A stretch of DNA of 54,287 nt from RGIG2041 sp045537695 (GTDB lineage Bacteria; Bacillota; Clostridia; UBA1381; UMGS1253): contig JAZSQB010000075.1 in the NCBI GenBank assembly GCA_045537695.1, positions 1 to 54,287 on the forward strand. The letters run 5' to 3'. The position numbers and the translations under genes are program-made. The notes under the pieces are model-generated. The model was not told the DNA's origin and did no database searches. It saw nothing but the letters and a program-made list of their open reading frames with translations. Positions 24,679-33,164 of this stretch are shown piece after piece (position 1 is the first letter of the stretch; each line of letters begins with the position of its first letter).

Positions 24679-26862
24679 ATGGAACAGCAATTTACACCGC
24701 AGATGATTACGGATACCTTAAAAGACAACTATATGCCGTATGCGATGAGCGTTATCATTTCGCGTGCCATCCCGGAAATTGACGGCTTTAAACCGTCGCA
24801 CAGAAAGCTTCTGTATACGATGTATAAGATGGGTCTGTTAAACGGTGCGCGTACCAAGTCTGCAAACGTTGTGGGTCAGACGATGCGCTTAAATCCGCAC
24901 GGCGATATGGCGATTTACGAAACAATGGTGCGCTTAACGCGCGGCCACGAAGCACTTTTGCATCCGTTTGTGGACTCCAAGGGTAACTTCGGTAAGCGCT
25001 ATTCGAGAGATATGGCGTTTGCGGCATCGCGTTATACGGAAGTAAAGCTCGACAGCATTTGCGCCGAGATTTTCTCCGATATGGACAAAAACACCGTTGA
25101 ATTTGTGGACAACTACGATGCAACGATGAAGGAGCCGACGCTGCTGCCGACGGCGTTTCCGAATATTTTGGTTAACCCGAACGAGGGTATCGCGGTCGGT
25201 ATGGCATCGCAGATTGCGAGCTTTAACTTAAAAGAGGTATGCGCGGCAACCGTTGCGTATATGAACGACGAATTTGTCGATTTTTCCGAGATTATGCCTG
25301 CACCAGACTTTTCGACCGGCGGTATTTTGCTCTATGACAAGGAAGAAATGAGAAAAATCTACGAAACGGGCAGAGGCAGTTTTAAGATTCGATCGGTGTA
25401 CAGCTATGATAAAAAGAACAACTGCATAGAAATTACGGAAATTCCGTATTCGACCAGTATTGAAGCCATTATTGAAAAGCTTGCCGAGCTGATTAAGGCG
25501 GGCAAGGTCCGCGAAATCGCCGATGTGCGCGATGAATCGGATAAGAGCGGTTTAAAACTCACACTGGACTTAAAGCGCGGCACGGATGCTGACGCCCTGA
25601 TGACGCGTTTGTTTAAGATGACACCGCTGGAGGCTTCGTTTGGTTGCAACTTTAATCTGCTCATTCACAGTCGTCCGGTCGTGCTCGGCGTGCGTGGTAT
25701 TATTGATGAGTGGGTAAAATTCAGAATGGACTGCGTCAAGCGCGGGCTTGCGTATGATATCGAGCAAAAGAGCGCAAAGCTCCATTTGCTTGAAGGCTTA
25801 AAGAAAATCCTTTTAGATATTGACAAGGCAATTAGCATCATCCGCCACACTGAGCAGGAAGCAATGGTTATTCCGAACTTGATGCGCGGTTTTGATATTG
25901 ATGAAATCCAGGCGGAATACGTTGCGGACATCAAGCTCCGTAATTTAAACCGCGAATATATCTTAAAGCGTACGGACGATATTGAAAACTTAAAAGACGA
26001 AATTGAAAACCTTCAAAAGACACTTGGCAGTGGACGTTTGATAAAAAAGTTGATTGCCAAGCAGCTTGAAGCTATTTCAAAAAAGTATGGCATTGACCGA
26101 AAGACGCAGATTGTCAATAATACCGAGGTAGAGCATTTCAATGCCAAGGAAGTCGTTGCTGATTATGCGCTCACGATATTCTTTACCAAGGAAAATTACC
26201 TAAAGAAAGTGCCGGCGGTTTCGCTGCGCTCCTCCGGTACGGAGCATGTATTAAAAGAAGGCGACAGAATCCTTTCTGCGGATGAGACAAACAATCGCTT
26301 TGATTTGGTGATGTTCTCTGACCGGCAGAATGTGTATAAAACCCGTATTTGCGATTTGCCGGACGGCAAGGTGAGCAAGATGGGCGAGTATCTGCCGAAT
26401 CTGTTGCAGATGGAGCCGGGCGAGAAGATTTTGTTTGTTATCCCGACCGAAAAGTACGAAGGCAATATGCTTTTCTGTTATGAAAACGGTAAGATGGCGA
26501 AGGTACGGCTCGAAGCGTATGCGACAAAGACGAACCGTAAAAAGCTGACCAATGCATACTACGGTGGCTCGAAGCTTGTGCGGATTCTGTATCTTGGCAC
26601 GGAAGAGAAGGAATATATGGTTTATTCCAACCTCGGCAAGGCGCTGTATTTGCATACATCCAAGGTACCGCTCAAAACCACAAAGACAACGCAGGGCGTG
26701 CAGGTTATGATTTCCAAGAAGGGCAGCGTGGTTGCTAATGTGGAGCCGATTGCAACTTGCGGCATAGAAGATATTGACTATTACAAGACAAAGAATATCC
26801 CGGCGATGGGCAATTTCTTAAAGGAAGAAGACACGCCCGAAAAGCAGATGACGCTGTTTTAA
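24679..26862 (+). CDS. Type II topoisomerase subunit A (ParC/GyrA-like)
   Basis: This is the DNA breakage/reunion subunit that pairs with the preceding gene. The 727-residue protein has the winged helix with catalytic Tyr119 in AASRYTEVKL, preceded by the quinolone-pocket region LNPHGDMAIYETMVRL, a coiled coil near residues 375-450, and a short, weakly conserved C-terminal domain. No GyrA-box (QRRGGKG type) is seen, so decatenation or a specialised role is more likely than negative supercoiling. GGAGG is eight bases before ATG 24679, 14 bases after the B subunit. The B-A order in one operon is usual for such pairs. Confidence 0.92.
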   Translation: MEQQFTPQMITDTLKDNYMPYAMSVIISRAIPEIDGFKPSHRKLLYTMYKMGLLNGARTKSANVVGQTMRLNPHGDMAIYETMVRLTRGHEALLHPFVDSKGNFGKRYSRDMAFAASRYTEVKLDSICAEIFSDMDKNTVEFVDNYDATMKEPTLLPTAFPNILVNPNEGIAVGMASQIASFNLKEVCAATVAYMNDEFVDFSEIMPAPDFSTGGILLYDKEEMRKIYETGRGSFKIRSVYSYDKKNNCIEITEIPYSTSIEAIIEKLAELIKAGKVREIADVRDESDKSGLKLTLDLKRGTDADALMTRLFKMTPLEASFGCNFNLLIHSRPVVLGVRGIIDEWVKFRMDCVKRGLAYDIEQKSAKLHLLEGLKKILLDIDKAISIIRHTEQEAMVIPNLMRGFDIDEIQAEYVADIKLRNLNREYILKRTDDIENLKDEIENLQKTLGSGRLIKKLIAKQLEAISKKYGIDRKTQIVNNTEVEHFNAKEVVADYALTIFFTKENYLKKVPAVSLRSSGTEHVLKEGDRILSADETNNRFDLVMFSDRQNVYKTRICDLPDGKVSKMGEYLPNLLQMEPGEKILFVIPTEKYEGNMLFCYENGKMAKVRLEAYATKTNRKKLTNAYYGGSKLVRILYLGTEEKEYMVYSNLGKALYLHTSKVPLKTTKTTQGVQVMISKKGSVVANVEPIATCGIEDIDYYKTKNIPAMGNFLKEEDTPEKQMTLF

Positions 26863-26885
26863 AACTTATAAAGGATGTGACATAG

Positions 26886-28007
26886 ATGCTCGAATATGAA
26901 GAGTACAGATTAGAGTTGGAAGGTTTGACTTCCAAAATTACGGAGTTGAAGGACGCGCTCGATATCGGCGGCGCACAGGCTAAGATTGATGAACTGGAAG
27001 CGGAAGCGTCCAAGCCGGATTTTTATTCCGATATGGAAAATTCGCAGAAGGTTTTGCAGCAGACAAAGCAGCTTAAAGATAAAATCGGACGTTACGAAAA
27101 GCTCGTTGCGGACTGGGACGATGCTAAGACTTTAGTGGCACTTGCCATTGAGGAAGATGATGATTCACTGCTCGAGGAAATTACAGAAGCGTGCGAAAGC
27201 ATCAAGGATACGCTCGATACCATGACGCTCGAAACGCTCCTGACCGGTAAGTATGATAAGTGCAATGCGATTATTACTTTCCATGCCGGTGCAGGCGGTA
27301 CGGAGGCGCAGGACTGGGCTTCCATGTTGATGCGTATGTATGAAATGTGGGCGGCAAAGCGCGGTTACGGCTGTGAAGTGCTCGACCTTTTGGACGGCGA
27401 TGAAGCCGGCATCAAGAGCGCCACCATTCAGATTACGGGTCTTAATGCCTACGGCTACGCAAAAGCGGAGAAGGGCGTACACCGTCTGGTGCGCATCTCG
27501 CCGTTTGACGCATCGGGCAGACGCCATACCTCATTTGCATCCGTAGAAGTTATGCCGGAAATCGAAGATGAAATTGATATTAAAATCAATCCGGAGGATT
27601 TGAAGGTGGACACCTACCGTTCCAGCGGTGCGGGCGGTCAGCACGTCAACAAGACGGAGTCTGCTATCCGTATCACACATATTCCGACGGGCGTGGTTGT
27701 TGCTTGCCAAAATGAGCGTTCGCAGTTTAAAAACCGCGATACGGCGATGAAGATGCTCAAAGCAAAGCTCGTGGAAATTGCAGAACAGCAACAGAAGGAT
27801 AAAATTGAAGACATCAAGGGCGTGCAGAAGGAAATCGCATGGGGCAGCCAGATTCGCTCCTACGTATTCCATCCGTACAACATGGTCAAAGACCACAGAA
27901 CAAACTTTGAAGTCGGCAACATCGGTGCTGTTATGGACGGCGATCTCGACGGATTTGTTAATGCGTATTTAAAGTCGGCAAGTTTGGGTACATTAAATTT
28001 GAAGTAA
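26886..28007 (+). CDS. prfB: Peptide chain release factor 2, no frameshift
   Basis: RF2 reads UGA and UAA stop codons and triggers peptide release. The 373-residue protein has the SPF codon-reading motif (ISPFDASGRRHTSF) and the catalytic GGQ (SGAGGQHVNKTESAIR), with normal flanking domains. The frame is open from ATG 26886 through the region where most bacterial RF2 genes need a +1 shift at an in-frame UGA; here the codons read ELKDALDIG with no stop. AAGGA lies ten bases upstream. It follows the topoisomerase A gene by 23 bases and ends at a strong terminator. Confidence 0.97.
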   Translation: MLEYEEYRLELEGLTSKITELKDALDIGGAQAKIDELEAEASKPDFYSDMENSQKVLQQTKQLKDKIGRYEKLVADWDDAKTLVALAIEEDDDSLLEEITEACESIKDTLDTMTLETLLTGKYDKCNAIITFHAGAGGTEAQDWASMLMRMYEMWAAKRGYGCEVLDLLDGDEAGIKSATIQITGLNAYGYAKAEKGVHRLVRISPFDASGRRHTSFASVEVMPEIEDEIDIKINPEDLKVDTYRSSGAGGQHVNKTESAIRITHIPTGVVVACQNERSQFKNRDTAMKMLKAKLVEIAEQQQKDKIEDIKGVQKEIAWGSQIRSYVFHPYNMVKDHRTNFEVGNIGAVMDGDLDGFVNAYLKSASLGTLNLK

Positions 28008-28013
28008 TAATAT

Positions 28014-28050
28014 ACGAAGGTGTAGCATTTTCTACACCTTCGTTTTTTTA
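28014..28050 (+). terminator. Terminator after prfB
   Basis: CGAAGGTGTAG - CATTTT - CTACACCTTCG then TTTTTTT. Confidence 0.95.
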
Positions 28051-28088
28051 TACAAAAGAGACAGGGTATTCTTGTGCAAACAGTACAA

Positions 28089-28117
28089 TTGACATATAAA
28101 GTAAATTTCGGTATAAT
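28089..28117 (+). promoter_or_regulatory. Consensus promoter of the secreted protein gene
   Basis: TTGACA (28089-28094), 17 bases, TATAAT (28112-28117): a perfect sigma-A consensus. A leader of about 57 nt follows before ATG 28182. Confidence 0.92.
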
Positions 28118-28181
28118 GTTATTATCTATTATTATGGTGAAGTCGAGGGTTTCGTCTCACTTTCGGCTAGGAGGAGAAAGC

Positions 28182-29627
28182 ATGAAAAATACATTCTTAA
28201 AAATGCTGTGTCTGTTGACAGTTGCATTCGCAATTGTTTGGCTGCCGACTGCCGCGTTAGCGACAGAGGAATATGTGGACCAGATTTTGGCGCCGATTGG
28301 CGAGGGTTTCACCGATATGGACGGCAATTTAATTTTGGATGCGGACGGTGAATTTGTACCGCTGACAGCGGAGTTTTACGGCAGAGAAGGCGTTAAAGTT
28401 GTATGGAATGTTATGGACGGTAAGGATGTTGTCAGCCTTGTGAAGCGTGAAGGCTTTGCAAATCAAGCGATTATGACTGCGCTTTCTGACGGTGAAGCAA
28501 GCATCGTTGCTTATATAGAGGACGACACACAGTCCGTAATTACCGCGAAGGTTATTGTCAGCAATCAAACTGTGGAAACAGCTACGATTGCAACACTGCG
28601 TACCAGTGTCGAGGGAGACGGTAACATCATAAGAAAAGCGGAATCTGGGGCGGAGTTGTCGTTAGGTACATCCTACACGAATCAGCATAATGTTGGAATG
28701 GTTGTAGATTTGACAGCGGTCGAAAACTCCCATCCGTTTAAATACTGGGTTGTGCGGCATGGTGGTGACAAGGATATCATTGTAAGCAAAGACAAGCACT
28801 ATACCTTTACTTTAACAGAGGATATAACCATAGCGGCTGTGTTTGATCAGACTGGCAATTTGCAGGGTGTAAACGCAACCTTCCTTTACCAAAATATTGT
28901 TGCGAACAATTACTATGTCAAGAGCATTTCCAAGAGTGTGCCGGCTGCACCATATCAGAGAGATAAGAGTTTTGTAAAATGGATGTCTGAACAGGTAGAT
29001 GCAGACAGCGTCCTTGCAAACAACAAAGTGGATATGGGCGAGATTACGCAGAGCACGACCTTTACCGCAACCTATACTGCTAAAAATACAGAATGTGACA
29101 TTAATATTGTCGGCGGTAGCGGTAGCGGCACGTACGCATATGGCGCACCGGTAACTGCTACGGTAACAGCTACGGCGCAGGAGGGCAAGCAGTTCCTGTT
29201 CTGGTCGAAGGACGGTATGCCGGTAAGCAATGATATAGAGTATAGGTTTTCTGCAATGCAGGATTGTACCGTGGTTGCGATATTTGGTCCGGCGCTGGAA
29301 ACAGATGGCATTAATATGGTAATGCAGCAACCGGTAGAAGATGGAAACGTAATTGCATTTACATTTGAGCGGTATGTACCGGAAACGGTTAACTTTGTAT
29401 CGAGCGGTTTTATTGTAAGCGAGATTGCCGGTTGCGAGCGCGGTGATGCTGCCAATATCCTGATGGAAGCGGTTTCCTACCGCACAGGGGCACGTACACA
29501 GTTGACGAAGAGTCTTACAAAAGTAAGTGGTGTTACGATCTATTATGCGCGTGGCTATGTGGTTTATATGGAAAACGGCTTAGCAAAGACAGTTTATACT
29601 GCACCGCAGAAGATTGTAATTGAATAA
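28182..29627 (+). CDS. Large secreted protein with InlB-type/bacterial repeats
   Basis: The 481-residue protein has a signal peptide (KNTFLKMLCLLTVAFAIVWL, cleavage near ALA-TEE at about 29). The mature part is beta-rich and carries at least two copies of the repeat motif typical of InlB_B or bacterial-repeat domains: KSFVKWMSEQ...TTFTATYTA and KQFLFWSKDG...DCTVVAIF; an earlier one ends DITIAAVFDQ. No LPXTG, SLH or C-terminal membrane anchor is seen. AGGAGG precedes ATG 28182. With a perfect promoter and its own terminator it is likely well expressed. Adhesion or wall association is an inference. Confidence 0.75.
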   Translation: MKNTFLKMLCLLTVAFAIVWLPTAALATEEYVDQILAPIGEGFTDMDGNLILDADGEFVPLTAEFYGREGVKVVWNVMDGKDVVSLVKREGFANQAIMTALSDGEASIVAYIEDDTQSVITAKVIVSNQTVETATIATLRTSVEGDGNIIRKAESGAELSLGTSYTNQHNVGMVVDLTAVENSHPFKYWVVRHGGDKDIIVSKDKHYTFTLTEDITIAAVFDQTGNLQGVNATFLYQNIVANNYYVKSISKSVPAAPYQRDKSFVKWMSEQVDADSVLANNKVDMGEITQSTTFTATYTAKNTECDINIVGGSGSGTYAYGAPVTATVTATAQEGKQFLFWSKDGMPVSNDIEYRFSAMQDCTVVAIFGPALETDGINMVMQQPVEDGNVIAFTFERYVPETVNFVSSGFIVSEIAGCERGDAANILMEAVSYRTGARTQLTKSLTKVSGVTIYYARGYVVYMENGLAKTVYTAPQKIVIE

Positions 29628-29703
29628 GATTGCATATAGAAGATGGGATATGCAAGTGCCTTGCGAAGTAGACCATACTCTGTAGACACAAAAAGAACAT
29701 TTT

Positions 29704-29744
29704 AAACCGCCTGTTCAAGACTGTATTGAACAGGCGGGTTTTTG
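29704..29744 (+). terminator. Terminator after the secreted protein gene
   Basis: AAACCGCCTGTTCAA - 6-base loop - TTGAACAGGCGGGTTTTT. Confidence 0.93.
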
Positions 29745-29997
29745 CATTTAACTCGAATAGGTCGTACATAATTAAAATAATAATCAGTTTATTCCATTAC
29801 CTTTTTAGGTCATCATATTTCTAACAGGAAAGCTCTAAGCGAAAAACAGCTTTGCATTTTCCAAAAAAAAGTGTCAATTCCTGCATTGCCGCAGGGTGTT
29901 CCGGCTTTTGTCACACTACGAATTACGTTGTATGATTTAAGTAGGCTACAATAAACGGGTCTTTACATGTTTATTTACGTCTTTTTTGTTTTAGCAT
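29745..29997. other. Gene-free A/T-rich stretch
   Basis: With the flanking terminators this makes a gap of more than 300 bases without a gene. A possible plus-strand promoter lies at 29908-29936. No coding frame with a ribosome binding site is seen. Confidence 0.5.
29908..29936 (+). promoter_or_regulatory. Orphan promoter candidate
   Basis: TTGTCA (29908-29913), 17 bases, TATGAT (29931-29936). It points into a gene-free stretch that ends in the hairpin at 29998-30038. Confidence 0.4.
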
Positions 29998-30038
29998 ACA
30001 AAAAGATAGCAGGCACTGTTTTGTGTCTGCTATCTTTA
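29998..30038 (-). terminator. Terminator after the nucleotidyltransferase gene
   Basis: AAAGATAGCAG.CAC / GTG.CTGCTATCTTT hairpin; on the minus strand it is followed by TTTTTGT. It may also act on the plus strand. Confidence 0.8.
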
Positions 30039-30088
30039 TACAATAAGTAAAAATGCTTGCTGCATATATTATATCACATCCTTCAGGA

Positions 30089-31336
30089 TTATTCTCCACG
30101 CTTTTTAAGTCCCAGTTTATCAAATAAAAGCTGTCTTTTCTGTGCGTTTTCGTGCAATGCAGCAGGTTTAGATGGTTGCAATCCTTTTTTTAATACCTTT
30201 TTAAATCCGCTCAAAAAGATGAAGCCGATATGATGTATATAAGCAATAGGGAGCAATAGTTTGCTTTTTCGCAAGTAGTGATATCTGTGTTCCATATTCC
30301 TTGTGCTAAAACTGATTTTTTCTTTGTTGCTTTCTTTTTGGTATTGTTTTTTGTATTGCGCATAATCTTTTGCGCGTTCTTTTAAATACGCCTCGTGTGT
30401 TTCTTGACGTCCTGCTTCAGCATGACCAAAGGCGCCGCCGCTGATGCAGTCTTTCATCAGCATATCCATAGCGTCTTCATCGACTTCGTGTACAAAGAAA
30501 TCGTTTTTCTCAAAGCCTAAATACTTTACACCAATACCGAACAGCGTGTCCATAAATTTTTGATAGCCTAGCTCTGCGAGAAAGTGTTTGAAAGCAGTTT
30601 CATCAAGTTCGTCTTTAAATTTTCGAATATACAAAAGCAAGTCTGAAACCAAACGAATCCCAAATCCGCCACCAATAAAATGTGTCATCAAATGCGCAAA
30701 ATGCATATACAAACCATCGTTGATGCCGACGGTGTAAAACTCGCCGAGCGCTTCGGTTTGTGCTTTGATAAACGGTTCTGTCGGTTCAAGGCTACTGTTA
30801 TATAAAATGTCATTTTGTAAATCACCCTGCCACTTGATGTGCAGCTCGATTTTGCCGCATACGTTGCTTTTGCATGTGCAATGGTTTGCGTGCGGAATAC
30901 GCGGCTCAACAGAAATACCGTTTTGCAACAGAACATCTACTGCACGGCTTTCGTCATCCGGATATACAAACAAATCAATATCGGAGGAGATGCGGCATTC
31001 TGGATGCGGATAGAGCGCAGCAAGAGATTCGCCTTTTAAAACAGCATAGGGGATGCCGGCTTTCTCGAATGCGGCTAACAACTTGCGCAAGCCATACATC
31101 CGTTGCATATTTTTTACGCAATGGAAGAAAAAATGGTTTCTATAGACAGACCAGTTTTCAGAGGGAGATGCATCTTTGTAGCGTTCTTTTAACACAACGA
31201 AAAGCAGCGGCCAGGCATTGTGCCTGTCCGCCAGTTTTTTTATAGCATCTACATCTAAGGTGTCTGCAGGGTTTACAGCAGTGTCATGGATAGCGTGGCG
31301 AAACAAGGTAATAAAATCTGCACTTGTCTTATCCAT
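30089..31336 (-). CDS. Nucleotidyltransferase-fold protein (NTP_transf_5 type)
   Basis: The 415-residue protein has the NTP_transf_5 core: LLAAFEKAGIPYAVLKGESLAALYPHPECRISSDIDLFVYPDD, with the D-x-D metal ligands Asp119 and Asp121, then a helical C-terminal half with ELHIKW as the probable third acidic strand. Members often sit in polysaccharide or peptide biosynthesis loci; the acceptor here is unknown. ATG 31336 is chosen for AGGTGG six bases upstream. It starts 19 bases after dacF and probably shares its transcript, so a cell-envelope role is possible. Confidence 0.75.
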   Translation of the reverse strand: MDKTSADFITLFRHAIHDTAVNPADTLDVDAIKKLADRHNAWPLLFVVLKERYKDASPSENWSVYRNHFFFHCVKNMQRMYGLRKLLAAFEKAGIPYAVLKGESLAALYPHPECRISSDIDLFVYPDDESRAVDVLLQNGISVEPRIPHANHCTCKSNVCGKIELHIKWQGDLQNDILYNSSLEPTEPFIKAQTEALGEFYTVGINDGLYMHFAHLMTHFIGGGFGIRLVSDLLLYIRKFKDELDETAFKHFLAELGYQKFMDTLFGIGVKYLGFEKNDFFVHEVDEDAMDMLMKDCISGGAFGHAEAGRQETHEAYLKERAKDYAQYKKQYQKESNKEKISFSTRNMEHRYHYLRKSKLLLPIAYIHHIGFIFLSGFKKVLKKGLQPSKPAALHENAQKRQLLFDKLGLKKRGE

Positions 31337-31355
31337 ATCTATCCACCTTTCTGCT

Positions 31356-32663
31356 TTATTTTCTGCGGTTATTTGCATTGCGATAGCGTTTTCTTTTTAG
31401 ATAGCGACGTCTCTTTTTTGCCTTGATTTGTGCCAAAATAACGAGCAGGAAGAACCCCCCAACCACCAAAAGAATTGGAATCAGCACCAATGGATGCAGG
31501 AAAAAGGCCAATATTTTGCTGAAAATAAGCGAAAGATAGTCCGTTTTAATATCTGTACCTGTTACTAAGTTTATGGTTGCAATTTGCTCGCCTTTGTAAA
31601 AGTAGGAAGCAGTGCCGACAACTGTGCCCTTGGGAATTGGGGCAACCAACCCTTCCTGTGTTGTGACTTTGTGCGTAATTTCCGCAACAGTGGCATCGTT
31701 GGGTAAAAGGATAGACGAATCATTTTCCGACATTGCGGTAACGAAATCGGTGCCACGCGCGTGTTTTACATGTACTTCAGCCAGGATTTCATCCTTGGCA
31801 CTAAGTGTTTTTTTTGAAAAATTATTAAAGCCGTATTCAAAAATGGATTTAGAGTCGATGAAAGAGTAGATGCCATCGACCTGTTCTTTTGCACCAAGTG
31901 TTACGGCAATCAGGTTTTCGTTACCCTTGGTCGCAGAAGAAACCAGACAATTTGCTGCAGCACTTGTGTAGCCGGTTTTGATGCCGGTTGCCGCACTGTA
32001 AGCATAACGGGAATAGCTATTGATTAAATAGTTTGTGTTGCTTAAAATGCGCTGTTCCTTATATTTGTTTGTCGGCTCTATGTAATATGTTTGCGTATTT
32101 ACAATTTTACGGAAAGTTTCATTTTGCATTGCATAGCGTGCAACGATTGCCATATCGTGCGCGGTTGTATAATGATTTTCATCGTGCAGACCGTGCGGAT
32201 TGACATAATGTGTGGACTCCATACCGAGTTCTTTTGCTTTTGCATTCATTTGCTCTACAAACGCATCCACGCTGCCGCACATATGCTCCGCTAACACGTT
32301 GCAGGCTTCATTGGCAGACGAAACCAACACAGCGTGCAGAAGCTGTTCCACCGTGAGCTGTTCACCGTCTGTAATACCAATGTTGCTTGCACCAAGCGGG
32401 ATATCCATTACGGCGTTGTAGCTGGCGGTTACAATGTCAGCCGGTGCCAGGTTTTCGATAAATAAAATGGCACTCATTACCTTTGTGGTACTTGCAGGGA
32501 ACATTTTTTTATCTGCATTTTTTGCATAGAGTGTTCTACCGGAATCCGCATCTATCAAAATAATGGCCTGACTGACTGTATCCGGCGCTGCAAATGCAGA
32601 CGTACAAAACAATGATATTACCATGAAAATGCATAAGTATGCGTATAATAACTTGTTTTTCAT
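31356..32663 (-). CDS. dacF: D-alanyl-D-alanine carboxypeptidase (DacF/PBP5 type)
   Basis: This low-molecular-mass PBP trims the terminal D-Ala from peptidoglycan stems. The 435-residue protein has a signal peptide (cleavage near AFA-A, residue 26), the SxxK motif STTK (58-61), SxN at 116-118, KTG at 229-231, a PBP5 C-terminal domain, then a C-terminal membrane segment (about residues 390-415) and a very basic tail. GAGGAG is seven bases before ATG 32663. S11-family members of this type often belong to sporulation or vegetative wall maturation; which one cannot be decided here. Confidence 0.95.
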   Translation of the reverse strand: MKNKLLYAYLCIFMVISLFCTSAFAAPDTVSQAIILIDADSGRTLYAKNADKKMFPASTTKVMSAILFIENLAPADIVTASYNAVMDIPLGASNIGITDGEQLTVEQLLHAVLVSSANEACNVLAEHMCGSVDAFVEQMNAKAKELGMESTHYVNPHGLHDENHYTTAHDMAIVARYAMQNETFRKIVNTQTYYIEPTNKYKEQRILSNTNYLINSYSRYAYSAATGIKTGYTSAAANCLVSSATKGNENLIAVTLGAKEQVDGIYSFIDSKSIFEYGFNNFSKKTLSAKDEILAEVHVKHARGTDFVTAMSENDSSILLPNDATVAEITHKVTTQEGLVAPIPKGTVVGTASYFYKGEQIATINLVTGTDIKTDYLSLIFSKILAFFLHPLVLIPILLVVGGFFLLVILAQIKAKKRRRYLKRKRYRNANNRRK

Positions 32664-32817
32664 AAGAAATCTCCTCGAATGAAAGAAAATGATCAATAAC
32701 AGTATATCAAAAATCGCGAAAAATGGCAATAGCCTTTCTTTAAAAACATTAAAAATATTTGTATGTAATTTCCGCTTATCGCAACATAGGTGCTATGTGC
32801 GACAAGTGGAACAGGGG

Positions 32818-32994
32818 CTATAATTTGCAGAATTCGCCCCACGCCTTGGCCTCGGCAACCTCTGTGTCATCGGGGATATAGACGTTTGTGGATTTATCAC
32901 GTCTGTGTGTTTCGCCCGGTGGAGGTTGCATAGCCATACGTGCTTTTTCACGGAAGGGAGTTTTCATGTGTTTAGGCTTTGTTTTTCTTTGCAT
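32818..32994 (-). CDS. Small basic hypothetical protein
   Basis: This 58-residue frame starts MQRKTKPKHMKTPFREKARM, continues MQPPPGETHRRDKS and ends in an acidic TEVAEAKAWGEF segment. It has no membrane segment. AAAGGA stands eight bases before ATG 32994; an upstream in-frame ATG (33012) has none. The composition (Lys/Arg-rich N-terminus, ordered switch to acidic C-terminus) looks more like a real gene than chance. No family is recognised. A hairpin with CACATAG/CTATGTTG arms follows at 32776-32807 but lacks a T-run. Confidence 0.5.
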   Translation of the reverse strand: MQRKTKPKHMKTPFREKARMAMQPPPGETHRRDKSTNVYIPDDTEVAEAKAWGEFCKL

Positions 32995-33107
32995 TTTGTA
33001 TGTCCTTTCCATCTGAAATAAAGCGACCCAAAGCTAGTTTGTGCATTGAAAATTAATATATACGCCAGTCAAATGTTACAAAATTATAAACAACAAATTA
33101 AAAAAGT

Positions 33108-33136
33108 TTGACAAGTAATTAAAAATGTGTTATACT
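33108..33136 (+). promoter_or_regulatory. Promoter of the NlpC/P60 gene
   Basis: TTGACA (33108-33113), 17 bases, TATACT (33131-33136). Confidence 0.9.
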
Positions 33137-33164
33137 TACCTTGAAAATAACGGAGGTTATGTAT

